DNA from: JBAZYV01 sp041658345
GTDB lineage: Bacteria; Patescibacteriota; Gracilibacteria; UBA1369; 2-02-FULL-48-14
Reading direction: 5' to 3'
Assembly: GCA_041658345.1 (NCBI GenBank)
Contig: JBBAAK010000006.1
Coordinates: 1 to 64,000, forward strand
DNA length: 64,000 bases
Within the stretch, counting starts at the first letter, position 1, and every line of letters starts with the position of its first letter. Below, piece by piece: positions 36,948 through 45,333 of the stretch. The position numbers and the translations under genes are program-made. The notes beneath the pieces were generated by a model that did not search any database, was not told the DNA's origin, and was given only the letters and a program-made list of their open reading frames with translations.

Positions 36948-37035
36948 ATCCAAAACTTTGCTCGCCCGAATAGCAAACTTTAAAACCACTCCCCCAAAAG
37001 ATTGGGATGGAGTTTGGAAGTTTAGTGAGAAGTAA
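36948..37035 (+). repeat. Direct repeat of cyclase 3' end, copy 2
   Basis: The fragment encodes the end of the cyclase (PKDWDGVWKFSEK and stop) without the rest of the gene. It is followed directly by a strong terminator. It marks the right edge of Island A. Confidence 0.9.
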
Positions 37036-37062
37036 AAAAGAACCTCATGTGAGGTTCTTTTT
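37035..37062. terminator. Terminator behind the displaced cyclase 3' end
   Basis: AGAACCTC and GAGGTTCT enclose ATGT, with A5 before and T5 after, so it works on both strands. It probably once ended the cyclase transcript. Confidence 0.85.
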
Positions 37063-37110
37063 GTATCGTGATGGTTCACAATCAGCCGACTCGTCGAACA
37101 TATTATAGCA

Positions 37111-37638
37111 TTACTTCTTTTTCTCTTCCAAGTATTTCTTGTATCCGATTTTTTCGAGCTTTTCGGCAGAGGCCAAAACTTTTTCTTGGATTTCAACTTT
37201 AAATTTAACTAATTTTTCAGCAACATCGGAATCGAAAGTCCCTATAATTTGCGTGGCCAAAATGCCTGCATTTTTAGCACAATTTAAAGCAACAGTCGCA
37301 ACAGGAACTGCCGAAGGCATCTGCAAAATCGACAAAATAGAATCCCACCCATCAATAGAATTGGATGATTTAACAGGAACGCCAATTACAGGCAAAGTTG
37401 TCATTGATGCAACCATGCCAGGCAAATGAGCGGCACCACCGGCACCGGCAATAATCACTTTAAGCCCGCGCTTTACAGAAGAAGTAGCATAATCAGCCAT
37501 ACGCTTTGGAGTTCTATGCGCAGAAACAACAGTAACTTCATAAGGAATGCCCATAGTGTCTAAAAAAATAGCCGCCTCAGACATAACAGGCAAATCGGAA
37601 TCAGAACCCATAATTATTCCTACTAGTGGAGTTTTCAT
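37111..37638 (-). CDS. purE: N5-carboxyaminoimidazole ribonucleotide mutase (PurE)
   Basis: 175 residues, class I PurE. It converts N5-CAIR to CAIR in purine synthesis. Visible signatures are IMGSDSDLPVMSEA (about 9-22), VVSAHRTPKRM with the catalytic His, and AGAGGAAHLPGMVAS. The C-terminal helix is slightly longer than usual, with a Lys-rich end. It lies 11 bases behind purK in one operon. No other purine genes are in the window. Confidence 0.94.
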   Translation of the reverse strand: MKTPLVGIIMGSDSDLPVMSEAAIFLDTMGIPYEVTVVSAHRTPKRMADYATSSVKRGLKVIIAGAGGAAHLPGMVASMTTLPVIGVPVKSSNSIDGWDSILSILQMPSAVPVATVALNCAKNAGILATQIIGTFDSDVAEKLVKFKVEIQEKVLASAEKLEKIGYKKYLEEKKK

Positions 37639-37649
37639 AAGTGTTTAGG

Positions 37650-38804
37650 TTAAGCAATAACTTTTAAAGTATCCTCTACCATTTTAGCGCTTTGCATAGC
37701 TTTGTCTAAATCATTATTTAAAACAATTGCATGCCCCATTTTGCGAAAAGGTTTAGTGATTTTTTTACCATACAAATGAACATGCACGCCGGGTATAGCC
37801 AAAACCTTATCCATCCCTTCATATTTTGCATTGCCACTAAAGCCCATCTCCCCCAAAATATTTACCAAAACTGCAGGCGACAAAGTTGCCGTTGACCCGA
37901 GCGGTAAGCCAAAAATCGCACGTAAATGTTGTTCAAATTGTGAAGTTTGATTCCCTTCAATTGTGTGGTGCCCACTATTATGCGGACGAGGAGCCATTTC
38001 GTTGATTAGAACCTCCCCCGTTTTAGTAACAAACATTTCCACGGCAAGCAATCCAACAACGCCCAACCCTTCTGAAGCCTTAATTGCAATTTCTTCTGCT
38101 TTTTTCTCGATTTCTGGAGCAATTCTAGCTGGCGCAGTTTGGAACTCAAGCAGATTTGCAACAGGATGAAAAACCATCTCGGTGGAAGGATAAGTTTTTA
38201 CTTCACCCGTTGTACTGCGAGCAACCATAACTGCAATTTCCATTGAATCGCCAACAAAATCTTCTAAAACACACGGTTCTTTAAAAGCTTGAGCCAAGTC
38301 TTCTTCTTTACGAACAATCAAAACACCTCGTCCATCATAACCACCTTTACGCAATTTAAGTACAAAAGGAAGATTTACTTCACCGGCATGTAACAAATCA
38401 ACAGCCTGTTCTCCACTTTCGAGCAATCTAAATTTAGCAGTTGGAAGCCCATTATCTGCCATAAACTGTTTTTGCAAACCCTTATCTTGAATCAACTTAA
38501 GAACTTTTGAACTTGGATAAACGGGAACGCCTTCACTTTCAAGCTTTTCCATTGCATCTGTATTAACATGCTCAATCTCAATTGTGAGCATATCCACAGT
38601 CTTTCCAAAGTTATAAACACTATCAAAATCCATAAGAGGCCCAACCGTAAATTTTTCTGCGAGTCGTGAACATGGAGCCTCCGAATCACCATCCAAAACA
38701 TAAAAAGATACATTAAAATTCATACCAGCTTGAATAAGCATGCGACCCAATTGGCCTCCTCCTAGTACGCCAAGTTTGAGATCGCCATATAAAGATTTAT
38801 CCAT
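37650..38804 (-). CDS. purK: N5-carboxyaminoimidazole ribonucleotide synthase (PurK)
   Basis: 384 residues from the start MDKSLYGDLKLGVLGGGQLG; the upstream extension to 38870 runs through the terminator and repeat and is rejected. This ATP-grasp enzyme carboxylates AIR with bicarbonate and ATP to form N5-CAIR, the PurE substrate. Features are the N-terminal GGGQLGRMLI loop, the ATP-grasp core (PFVLKLRKGGYDGRGV), EMAPRPHNSGHHTIEG near the C-terminus and a short B-loop domain. It lies 22 bases downstream of a minus-strand terminator and is cotranscribed with purE. Confidence 0.94.
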   Translation of the reverse strand: MDKSLYGDLKLGVLGGGQLGRMLIQAGMNFNVSFYVLDGDSEAPCSRLAEKFTVGPLMDFDSVYNFGKTVDMLTIEIEHVNTDAMEKLESEGVPVYPSSKVLKLIQDKGLQKQFMADNGLPTAKFRLLESGEQAVDLLHAGEVNLPFVLKLRKGGYDGRGVLIVRKEEDLAQAFKEPCVLEDFVGDSMEIAVMVARSTTGEVKTYPSTEMVFHPVANLLEFQTAPARIAPEIEKKAEEIAIKASEGLGVVGLLAVEMFVTKTGEVLINEMAPRPHNSGHHTIEGNQTSQFEQHLRAIFGLPLGSTATLSPAVLVNILGEMGFSGNAKYEGMDKVLAIPGVHVHLYGKKITKPFRKMGHAIVLNNDLDKAMQSAKMVEDTLKVIA

Positions 38805-38825
38805 GATTTTGCAATTTTTAGTTTT

Positions 38826-38851
38826 AAAAAATCCGCTAACATAGTAGCGGA
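38826..38851 (-). terminator. Minus-strand terminator at the edge of Island B
   Basis: On the minus strand TCCGCTA and TAGCGGA close a six-base loop and are followed by six T. It sits 1 base beyond the left 25-base repeat. If Island B is removed in thought, this terminator falls directly behind the 16S rRNA trailer, so it may be the original rRNA terminator. Confidence 0.85.
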
Positions 38852-38852
38852 A

Positions 38853-38877
38853 ACTGCTCTGACAGTCCAAATTTAAT
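38853..38877 (+). repeat. 25-base direct repeat, left end of Island B
   Basis: ACTGCTCTGACAGTCC followed by AAATTTAAT, identical over all 25 bases to 50035-50059 and in the same orientation. Flanking sequences differ on both sides. Confidence 0.93.
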
Positions 38878-38893
38878 GACAGTTCAACGCCCC

Positions 38894-38922
38894 TTGAAGA
38901 AACTCACTTAATAAGGTATAAT
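38894..38922 (+). promoter_or_regulatory. Promoter of the plus-strand island gene
   Basis: TTGAAG (38894-38899) and a perfect TATAAT (38917-38922) are 17 bases apart, 21 bases before the ATG at 38944. Confidence 0.7.
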
Positions 38923-38943
38923 TAGAAGATTTAAAAATCCATT

Positions 38944-39516
38944 ATGGGCATTGAACAAAATAAAGACGGCGCATATCTCCCAGATAAAAATACAAAATGG
39001 CCTGAAATGGCCACTCAAGAGAGGGATAAAGTTTACAGTAGCCTCAAAGAAACATATGGAGGACGTTTAGCCAAATTAGACGCAAAAACAGAACTTGCCA
39101 AAAAGAGACTGGAAGACAAAGTTAAAGCAGATTTAGGGATGGAAGTGGATGATTTCTGGGCAGAGCTAAGTGGTAGTGATTTCAGAACTGAGTTTAAAGC
39201 CAGTGATCCAAGATTAAAGGGCATGCCGGTAAGCCAAGCTATACTGTTAACATTTAAAGAACAGACCATCCCAGGTAATGCAGAGAAAATTGGCATCAAA
39301 GGCAAAGAACGTGAACTCATGCTATTTTGCCTAAATTATTTACAAAACGCACCTGAAAATAAAGCCAAAAATCCCAACGGAAACATAGATTATGTGCCAA
39401 GAAACGGTACTGTAAAAATCATTAATGATGAAGATGATACTCGATGGAGACTACGCATCGAAGATGTGACGGGGACTAAACTCTTTGAAGGATACCTATT
39501 TCCTATTGATCTCTAA
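38944..39516 (+). CDS. Small soluble island protein of unknown function
   Basis: 190 residues, charged, without signal or membrane segment. The N-terminal half is a helix-rich charged region (LAKLDAKTELAKKRLEDKVKADLG); the C-terminal half ends in beta strands (GTVKIINDEDDTRWRLRIEDVTGTKLFEGYL). No family is recognised. It has its own good promoter and converges on the five-gene operon, overlapping the J-domain gene by 21 bases. It could be a regulator or accessory of the island. Confidence 0.65.
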   Translation: MGIEQNKDGAYLPDKNTKWPEMATQERDKVYSSLKETYGGRLAKLDAKTELAKKRLEDKVKADLGMEVDDFWAELSGSDFRTEFKASDPRLKGMPVSQAILLTFKEQTIPGNAEKIGIKGKERELMLFCLNYLQNAPENKAKNPNGNIDYVPRNGTVKIINDEDDTRWRLRIEDVTGTKLFEGYLFPIDL

Positions 39517-41490
39517 GCGATATATGCTAGATCCACTGCTTTTCGCGTTTTCACAAACGGTTTTTAAATCATCAACTACGACTCCATAAGGTTTGATGAC
39601 TATCTTATTGCTTGGTATAGAAGTAGGCATAGGTTTTTTTGCACCTGCTATCGAAAATGTACAGGTTGATTCCACTTTCCAATCATCACATACAGTAAAA
39701 AGCACAGCTACGGCACCATCATTAGTCCAAGCATCAAGCCAACCTTTAGGACATGAGTTCTGATCGCCACTACGCGGAGCCAACTCCCAACCTGTAGTTC
39801 TATATACTGGAGAAACAATATCCTGAGTCTGTGCTGACACTTCTGGAATGACAATTTCGGTTTCATTACCTCTAATAACTTCCACAGATAATACACCTTG
39901 CGCATCTGCGGGTTTTTCGTTTGTCTTTTTTGGAGGCTGTTTATTCTCAACAATTTGTTCTTTTTGTTTAGAATTATTTTTGAGATATTCCAAAATACTA
40001 TTTTTTTCTTTTGCTAAACGTTTTTGGATACTACTATTAATCTCCTTATACCCTAAGTAAACAACCGCAGTCTTAAGATCTATTTTTTGAGCTGTCGCAA
40101 ACTCTTCAACCGTTTTTTTATTCGGAGTAGATGAAATCTTAACAACATACGGTTCAGGACTATCATCTACAGAAATCCGGAACTCCATATCGACACCAAC
40201 CTTTGTTACATCGTTTTTACCTATCTCATGTTTCAATCCTTTGTAACTTGCGTCAAAAGCGTCACAAAATGCAAAAAACTGTCTAGAAATATCATCCCTT
40301 TCTTCTTCTATCTTTCCATTAAAAACTTCTATCTCATTTTGATCTTTATTGCTTACAAATGGTGGAACAAATTCAACGCCATTATCAGAAGAAGGATGCG
40401 TTAGTACATTAGGAGGAATGGGAACAACGGTAATAGGATTTGTTGTTGTGCCTAAATTAGAAAATTTCTTATCTGAAGATAGCCAGTAGACAAGAGCACC
40501 AGCAGTAACAAAGAAACCAATACTTACCAACCCATGTGATATAAGCCTACCAATCCTAGAAGATCTAGGAAAAGGTTCGCACAAATCAGCTCCCTCTTTT
40601 TGTTCAACAGACCTTTTCCTCTGTTCAAGAGCTATATCAACAACAGGCCCCACGACAACCCGTTTTTGAACTGGTGGAATCGGAGCGGATGGGATTGGAG
40701 CCGATGGAATCGAAGCCATGGGGATAGGAGCTGGCGGAATTGGAGCAGATTGTACGGGAATAGGCAAAATTGGCGCAGGTGAAATAGGGGCATAAGGCTC
40801 AACTAATTCTTCAGTTAATTTTGGAAGCACAGCTCCCTTGACCCATGAAATGCATTGTCCAACAACACTTGAAGGAGACGAGACTTTGACTTGATCAACA
40901 TCAAGAAGCCTTGCGAGTGGATAACGCCCCATGTCACTCACGTCATTTTGACCTGCAGATTGAGAGGTTTCCATATCACACAAACTAGCTTCATAAGACT
41001 GATACTGTTTGTATTTTTTCCAACGCCTTATATCAGCAGCAACATACCTCTCACGAAGAAGGGGCTGAACGATTAAACGCCATGCTTCCCAATCCTTATT
41101 CCTCATTGCAACTATTCTTGCACGCTCATCATCATTCAACGTTAAATGACGATCTGGATGAGTATTTGCAATAAACGCTCTATATAATAGGGAAATATCT
41201 GCTTGACTATTGGTATATGAAATCCCAAGATCACTAAATAAATCTCTATTAAGAATGAACACATCATTTGATGTCACACCATCCCAATCAATTAGAATAT
41301 GTTGGAAAAAATGATGAAATCTCAATATCGGCACAGTCCATTCCTCTCCCCACTGACTTATTGGCAGAACATCCATAGGGTCATCTCCCCACTCAGGACA
41401 TCTGGCAAGACTATCGACAAACGGTTTATAATCGTTCAATAACCTTCTCTTCCTAAGCTCCGTCCTATCTGGTTCCTTTGGCAAACGCAT
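39496..41490 (-). CDS. Membrane-anchored J-domain protein
   Basis: 664 residues. Residues of about 70-150 form a J domain: an ISLLYRAFIANTHPDRHLTL helix and loop with HPD at 111-113, then DERARIVAMRNKDWEAWRLI. J domains activate Hsp70/DnaK. A Pro/Ile/Ala repeat (PAPIPMASIPSAPIPSAPIP; about 235-265) and a basic segment lead to one membrane helix (about 318-340). The remaining 320 residues are extracytoplasmic, with a coiled coil and a C-terminal four-cysteine domain (SCPKGWLDAW, FTVCDDWKVESTCTF). The J domain therefore faces the cytoplasm. It is the last gene of the operon, 3 bases after the PBP gene. Confidence 0.8.
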   Translation of the reverse strand: MRLPKEPDRTELRKRRLLNDYKPFVDSLARCPEWGDDPMDVLPISQWGEEWTVPILRFHHFFQHILIDWDGVTSNDVFILNRDLFSDLGISYTNSQADISLLYRAFIANTHPDRHLTLNDDERARIVAMRNKDWEAWRLIVQPLLRERYVAADIRRWKKYKQYQSYEASLCDMETSQSAGQNDVSDMGRYPLARLLDVDQVKVSSPSSVVGQCISWVKGAVLPKLTEELVEPYAPISPAPILPIPVQSAPIPPAPIPMASIPSAPIPSAPIPPVQKRVVVGPVVDIALEQRKRSVEQKEGADLCEPFPRSSRIGRLISHGLVSIGFFVTAGALVYWLSSDKKFSNLGTTTNPITVVPIPPNVLTHPSSDNGVEFVPPFVSNKDQNEIEVFNGKIEEERDDISRQFFAFCDAFDASYKGLKHEIGKNDVTKVGVDMEFRISVDDSPEPYVVKISSTPNKKTVEEFATAQKIDLKTAVVYLGYKEINSSIQKRLAKEKNSILEYLKNNSKQKEQIVENKQPPKKTNEKPADAQGVLSVEVIRGNETEIVIPEVSAQTQDIVSPVYRTTGWELAPRSGDQNSCPKGWLDAWTNDGAVAVLFTVCDDWKVESTCTFSIAGAKKPMPTSIPSNKIVIKPYGVVVDDLKTVCENAKSSGSSIYRLEINRK

Positions 41491-41493
41491 AAA

Positions 41494-44193
41494 CTATTTC
41501 TTAGGAATTTGACTCAACTTAGGAATTTGGCTCAACTGTTGAAGCACCTTATTACTAACAGGAACCGCTATATCAGACGACCAAGTCTTAAACCCTATAT
41601 TTGCATTGAAATCTTTCTGCATAACACTCACATTCTTACCACTTTTTTTATCAACCGTAATCTTACTCTTTTCTGGACGAAGATAAGTAACGGCCATATA
41701 GTAACGGCCATCTTGCATTTGAACGGCAAAAGGCGCCCAAACAATATTGGTGGAATGATCATGAACTGCACTACCATGAGGCCCAACCCTTTCGGCAGTA
41801 CCTGTTTTACCAATAGCAAAAAGAACATTTGAAGGTACATGCATTTTCTTCATAGTACCTTTAAAGGGTAAAGCACCCCATTCTCTTGCCCTTCCGTCCG
41901 CATACATAAGCTGAGCACAGTTAGCGTCACCAATATTTGCAGGTATATTCCAAGCGTTAGTGGTATTACCAAAAATGTCCCCAACAATAAGATGAGGATC
42001 AGGCAAAATCTTACCAGTCATCATGGCATATAAATAACTAGGCAATTCAACAGGACGCACCGTCCAATTGCCCGTCACGGCTGCATCAATAGGATTTACT
42101 GTCACTGCCTTTCTCCAATCGCCATAACATTCAATTGCAGTTTTTACATTTGCAGCATTAACCTTAAGATCCTTAGCGGAAACAATGAGGTGACCACTGG
42201 AAACCTGAAGATCATGTGCCGCTCGTTGCACTACCGGATTTGGATCATCAGGTAAATAACCAAGTGTGGCAATTTGCGATCCCACATACAACTTACCAGT
42301 GGACCCAGGGTTATCTGCTTCTGTTAGCGCTCTCGAAGTATATTGGGACTGATAACCATCTCTAGTCCCCGTAAAGACGCCAATATATTCTCCCTTCTCA
42401 TTCACTGCAAATACAGTACCAGCAACGCCAAGAGGGAGCTTCTGTGTAGCTTCTTTAACAATAGAAGAAAGTTTAGTTTGCAAAGCAGGATCGATTGAAA
42501 CTACCAAACCATCGGCCGAATTACGCCAATCTTCAAAAGATAACCCTGAAGACTTTAAGTGCGCACTCAATTCCCCTTGAGCTAACGTTTCAATGAAACC
42601 ATAGCCAATTGTATCCCTATCTCTACCTTTTCGAACTTTTTCTGAAATTTCAAAATTAGGTTGCGCTGCACGAATTTCTTTTGCTATAGCTTCTTTCTCA
42701 GGAGCAGGAATAGCCCCCTCCTCAACAAGCCCGTCCAAAAGACCAAGAGCTCGGTTTAAAATCCCATGAGGATTAGACCATTTGTCATCAATTTCTTTTT
42801 TACGAGCTTCAAAGTTATCGGCTTTTGCGCTAGGCGCAGGAACGGGATGAGCAGGCAAAGCAGCAAGAACAATTTTGTGTCCACGCGTTAAGGCAGGATC
42901 ATTTAAGTCATAAATCCCCCAATAACGAATCATGAAGTTCCTTACGCCTTCTCCTCCATTACCAAAGTGCGCATAAGTCATATAGTTGGCAAACATTTCA
43001 TCAACCGTCATTTGCTCCCCAAAACCTAAACCTATAGAACAAAACATTTCACGTTCCTTCCTAATAAGACTGGCAGGGCTAAAACGACTATGCCCCGAAG
43101 TTTTTTTTAGTTGAGACAAATATTTAAACTTACCAGTTTGTTCCCAAATAGAGCCACACAATTGATCAGCCAAAGTAGAACCACCAGCACTTCCACCAGT
43201 CAAAATCGGACGAAGCAAACCTTTAGGATTGATACCAGTTCCACCCTCTGCCCAGCGATCTTCTCCATATGTAAGAGCTTGACGAGTAAGATACAATGGG
43301 CCATCTGTCTGAACATCTTCTGTGGAAACGGGCTTTATCTTCCAATTAACACGAGCGTTCTGTCGTTCATCACCAGTATTTGCTTGCGAATTTTCATCCC
43401 ACCGTTTTATATCTTCGGAGATAAATGACCTAGCGGGAATATAACTAATTGGACGAAAGGATCCATCAGAGTTTTTAACATGCAACGGTATAGCAGACAA
43501 AACACTTGCATCATGAGCCACCTCCGCCGCATCTTCCACTCCTTGATCATACGCGTATTTTGCAGAACCAACACCAGCAACCGTTAATCCTAAAGCACCG
43601 ACAAAAAAAGGTGCTAATTTATACACTTTTCGCTTAACAGAGCTATAAGCTGGCAACAGAGAACGTTTTGGTTTTGGCTTCTCTTGTTCATGTGGCACTC
43701 CTCGTTTACGCGCTACTGTAGGACGTAAGGGTGCTGACTTAGGCGCAATAACAACATGTTCGCGATGAACCCGTCTTCTAGATACAGGCCCAATATCAGA
43801 TTTAGGAATATTCTCCTCAGTCGTTTGGGCAGTCTGTGTTTCAAATACACTAAGAGAACTCCAATTATCCTGCGTACCGCTAGATGGCCCACTCAACGTT
43901 TGAGGGGCTGCACCACGAATATTTGCTCCTTCCAAAATAGCAAAAATACGGCCATTAGTCGCAAGAGCCTCTTCCAAAACAACATTGAAAACGACATTAC
44001 CAGTTGATTCCAAAGGACCATAATGCAATATAGTTTCTCGATCATTGTCGTGATGAACAAGCTTAACTTGAAGACCAGAAAGATCAGTACCTGGAGCCTT
44101 AACCTGACATGTTAATTGAAGCTCAACCATGCCATTACCTTTAGGTCGAGCAAAATCTTTTCTTAACGAAATTTCTGGTACATCAAGGGCCAT
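41494..44193 (-). CDS. Class A penicillin-binding protein with extra N-terminal domain
   Basis: 899 residues. The N-terminal 110 residues form a cytoplasmic beta-sandwich-like domain, resembling the start of the next upstream gene product. A basic linker and membrane helix follow (about 200-228). The GT51 glycosyltransferase covers about 280-510 (YGEDRWAEGGTGINPKGLLR, SAGGSTLADQLCG, DEMFANYMTYAHFGNGGEGV), and the transpeptidase about 555-880 with SxxK in NPGSTGK and GKTGTAE. The SxN position seems to read AAN (LKVNAANVKTA), a possible defect. It polymerises and crosslinks peptidoglycan outside the membrane. It lies 1 base behind the beta-helix gene. Its N-terminal extension and genomic setting suggest a specialised synthase rather than the housekeeping PBP1. 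Confidence 0.88.
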   Translation of the reverse strand: MALDVPEISLRKDFARPKGNGMVELQLTCQVKAPGTDLSGLQVKLVHHDNDRETILHYGPLESTGNVVFNVVLEEALATNGRIFAILEGANIRGAAPQTLSGPSSGTQDNWSSLSVFETQTAQTTEENIPKSDIGPVSRRRVHREHVVIAPKSAPLRPTVARKRGVPHEQEKPKPKRSLLPAYSSVKRKVYKLAPFFVGALGLTVAGVGSAKYAYDQGVEDAAEVAHDASVLSAIPLHVKNSDGSFRPISYIPARSFISEDIKRWDENSQANTGDERQNARVNWKIKPVSTEDVQTDGPLYLTRQALTYGEDRWAEGGTGINPKGLLRPILTGGSAGGSTLADQLCGSIWEQTGKFKYLSQLKKTSGHSRFSPASLIRKEREMFCSIGLGFGEQMTVDEMFANYMTYAHFGNGGEGVRNFMIRYWGIYDLNDPALTRGHKIVLAALPAHPVPAPSAKADNFEARKKEIDDKWSNPHGILNRALGLLDGLVEEGAIPAPEKEAIAKEIRAAQPNFEISEKVRKGRDRDTIGYGFIETLAQGELSAHLKSSGLSFEDWRNSADGLVVSIDPALQTKLSSIVKEATQKLPLGVAGTVFAVNEKGEYIGVFTGTRDGYQSQYTSRALTEADNPGSTGKLYVGSQIATLGYLPDDPNPVVQRAAHDLQVSSGHLIVSAKDLKVNAANVKTAIECYGDWRKAVTVNPIDAAVTGNWTVRPVELPSYLYAMMTGKILPDPHLIVGDIFGNTTNAWNIPANIGDANCAQLMYADGRAREWGALPFKGTMKKMHVPSNVLFAIGKTGTAERVGPHGSAVHDHSTNIVWAPFAVQMQDGRYYMAVTYLRPEKSKITVDKKSGKNVSVMQKDFNANIGFKTWSSDIAVPVSNKVLQQLSQIPKLSQIPKK

Positions 44194-44194
44194 T

Positions 44195-45322
44195 TTATTT
44201 TAATTGATTTATGGCAAATACATCCATTGTCCAAGAAGAGAGATCCATATCTGAATTTAATACAAAACCATCTCGTCCACGCTTTCCTACGGTATTATCA
44301 ACAACAGTTGGACGGGCTCCATTAACACGACTACCATGCGTAAATGCAAAAGCCCCACCAGTAAGATCAGCGTGATTTTTGTTAAAACTTACAATTTCTT
44401 CTTTCATTCCGACAACTCCATGCTCAACATGAAGCCCACCACCAGAAAGTTTAGCCCGATTTTCAATAAAATGAACTTTAGATAAAGAGACCGCACTATT
44501 ATAAACTGACAATCCTCCGCCACGATCTGCCCGTCCATCCCTAAAAGTCACGTCTTCCAAACGAATTGGACATTCCAAATTAGCAATATTCATAACAGAC
44601 AAATTCCCACCATATCTTAAATCACTTTTAGGATCTATAAAAAGTTTTCCTCCTCTATTATAAACAGGCATTCCCAAGCCATCCTGGAAAGCACACGCTT
44701 CAAAAGTACTAAAAGCCGTATAAGGACCATTTAAAACCACTCCAGACCAGCCTTTCCCAGCATCCTTAGCCCGCAAATAAATTGGTTTATCATGTCCTCC
44801 TCCTCTAAACAACAACGTCCCTTCAGAATAGACACCCACGCCAGGAGCAAAAAGGAATTGTGCCCCTGGATCTACCTGTAAAATAGCTCCTTTACAAACA
44901 ATTAAATTTTTATCAAAAGCATAAACTCCTTCAGGGATACTAAAGTGCTCACCGTCCTTAATAGGCTCACCATGGGCAACACGATCTGCAAAATCAGTTC
45001 TATATTCCTCAACTGGAGGAATTGAACCCGTAGATTCTACAATACTCCCATTTGGAAGAGAAAATTGTACTTTCAAAGTGCCAACTTCAGATACAGGCAG
45101 ACGAAAATCCATCTGCCCTTCAAAAGCACCACTACCTGGCATTGTGAATTCATCGGCTTTACCACCCCAGACCAATTGGAAAGGGATAGGAGTGGAATTA
45201 TCAGACCCAAATTGAGTACGAACAGCATCCGAAATTGATACACGCAATTTAACGATATGGAGATCTAAACTAGACTTGCATCCCACAATATCGAGTTTGA
45301 CAGGATCTTGTTCAATATTCAT
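44195..45322 (-). CDS. Right-handed beta-helix protein
   Basis: 375 residues without signal peptide. Residues 1-105 are a beta-rich domain (IPFQLVWGGKADEFTM...LKVQFSLPNGS), similar in layout to the N-terminus of the neighbouring PBP. From about 125 to 360 the pattern of parallel beta-helix (pectate-lyase-like) coils is clear: LIVCKGAILQVDPGAQFLFA, FEACAFQDGLGMPVYNRGG, LEDVTFRDGRADRGGGLSVY, LSKVHFIENRAKLSGGGLHV, EIVSFNKNHADLTGGAFAF. No catalytic residues are evident. The repeated SGGGL/TGGAF turns are typical of polymorphic outer-membrane-type coils. It may bind glycan. The lack of an export signal is odd for such a fold. Confidence 0.75.
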   Translation of the reverse strand: MNIEQDPVKLDIVGCKSSLDLHIVKLRVSISDAVRTQFGSDNSTPIPFQLVWGGKADEFTMPGSGAFEGQMDFRLPVSEVGTLKVQFSLPNGSIVESTGSIPPVEEYRTDFADRVAHGEPIKDGEHFSIPEGVYAFDKNLIVCKGAILQVDPGAQFLFAPGVGVYSEGTLLFRGGGHDKPIYLRAKDAGKGWSGVVLNGPYTAFSTFEACAFQDGLGMPVYNRGGKLFIDPKSDLRYGGNLSVMNIANLECPIRLEDVTFRDGRADRGGGLSVYNSAVSLSKVHFIENRAKLSGGGLHVEHGVVGMKEEIVSFNKNHADLTGGAFAFTHGSRVNGARPTVVDNTVGKRGRDGFVLNSDMDLSSWTMDVFAINQLK

Positions 45323-45333
45323 AAAATAAAATA

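Larger units (their letters stand above)
33382..37035. mobile_element. Island A: insert at the cyclase 3' end
   Basis: 3566 bases separate the starts of the two 88-base repeats. Between them are two minus-strand genes (membrane protein and fusion enzyme) and their control region. A terminator follows the distal repeat and matches the position expected for the original end of the cyclase gene. The layout is that of an element inserted at a gene's 3' end and carrying a replacement end. No integrase or transposase is present, so this may be a remnant or a passive insertion. A tandem duplication followed by deletion is an alternative. Confidence 0.65.
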
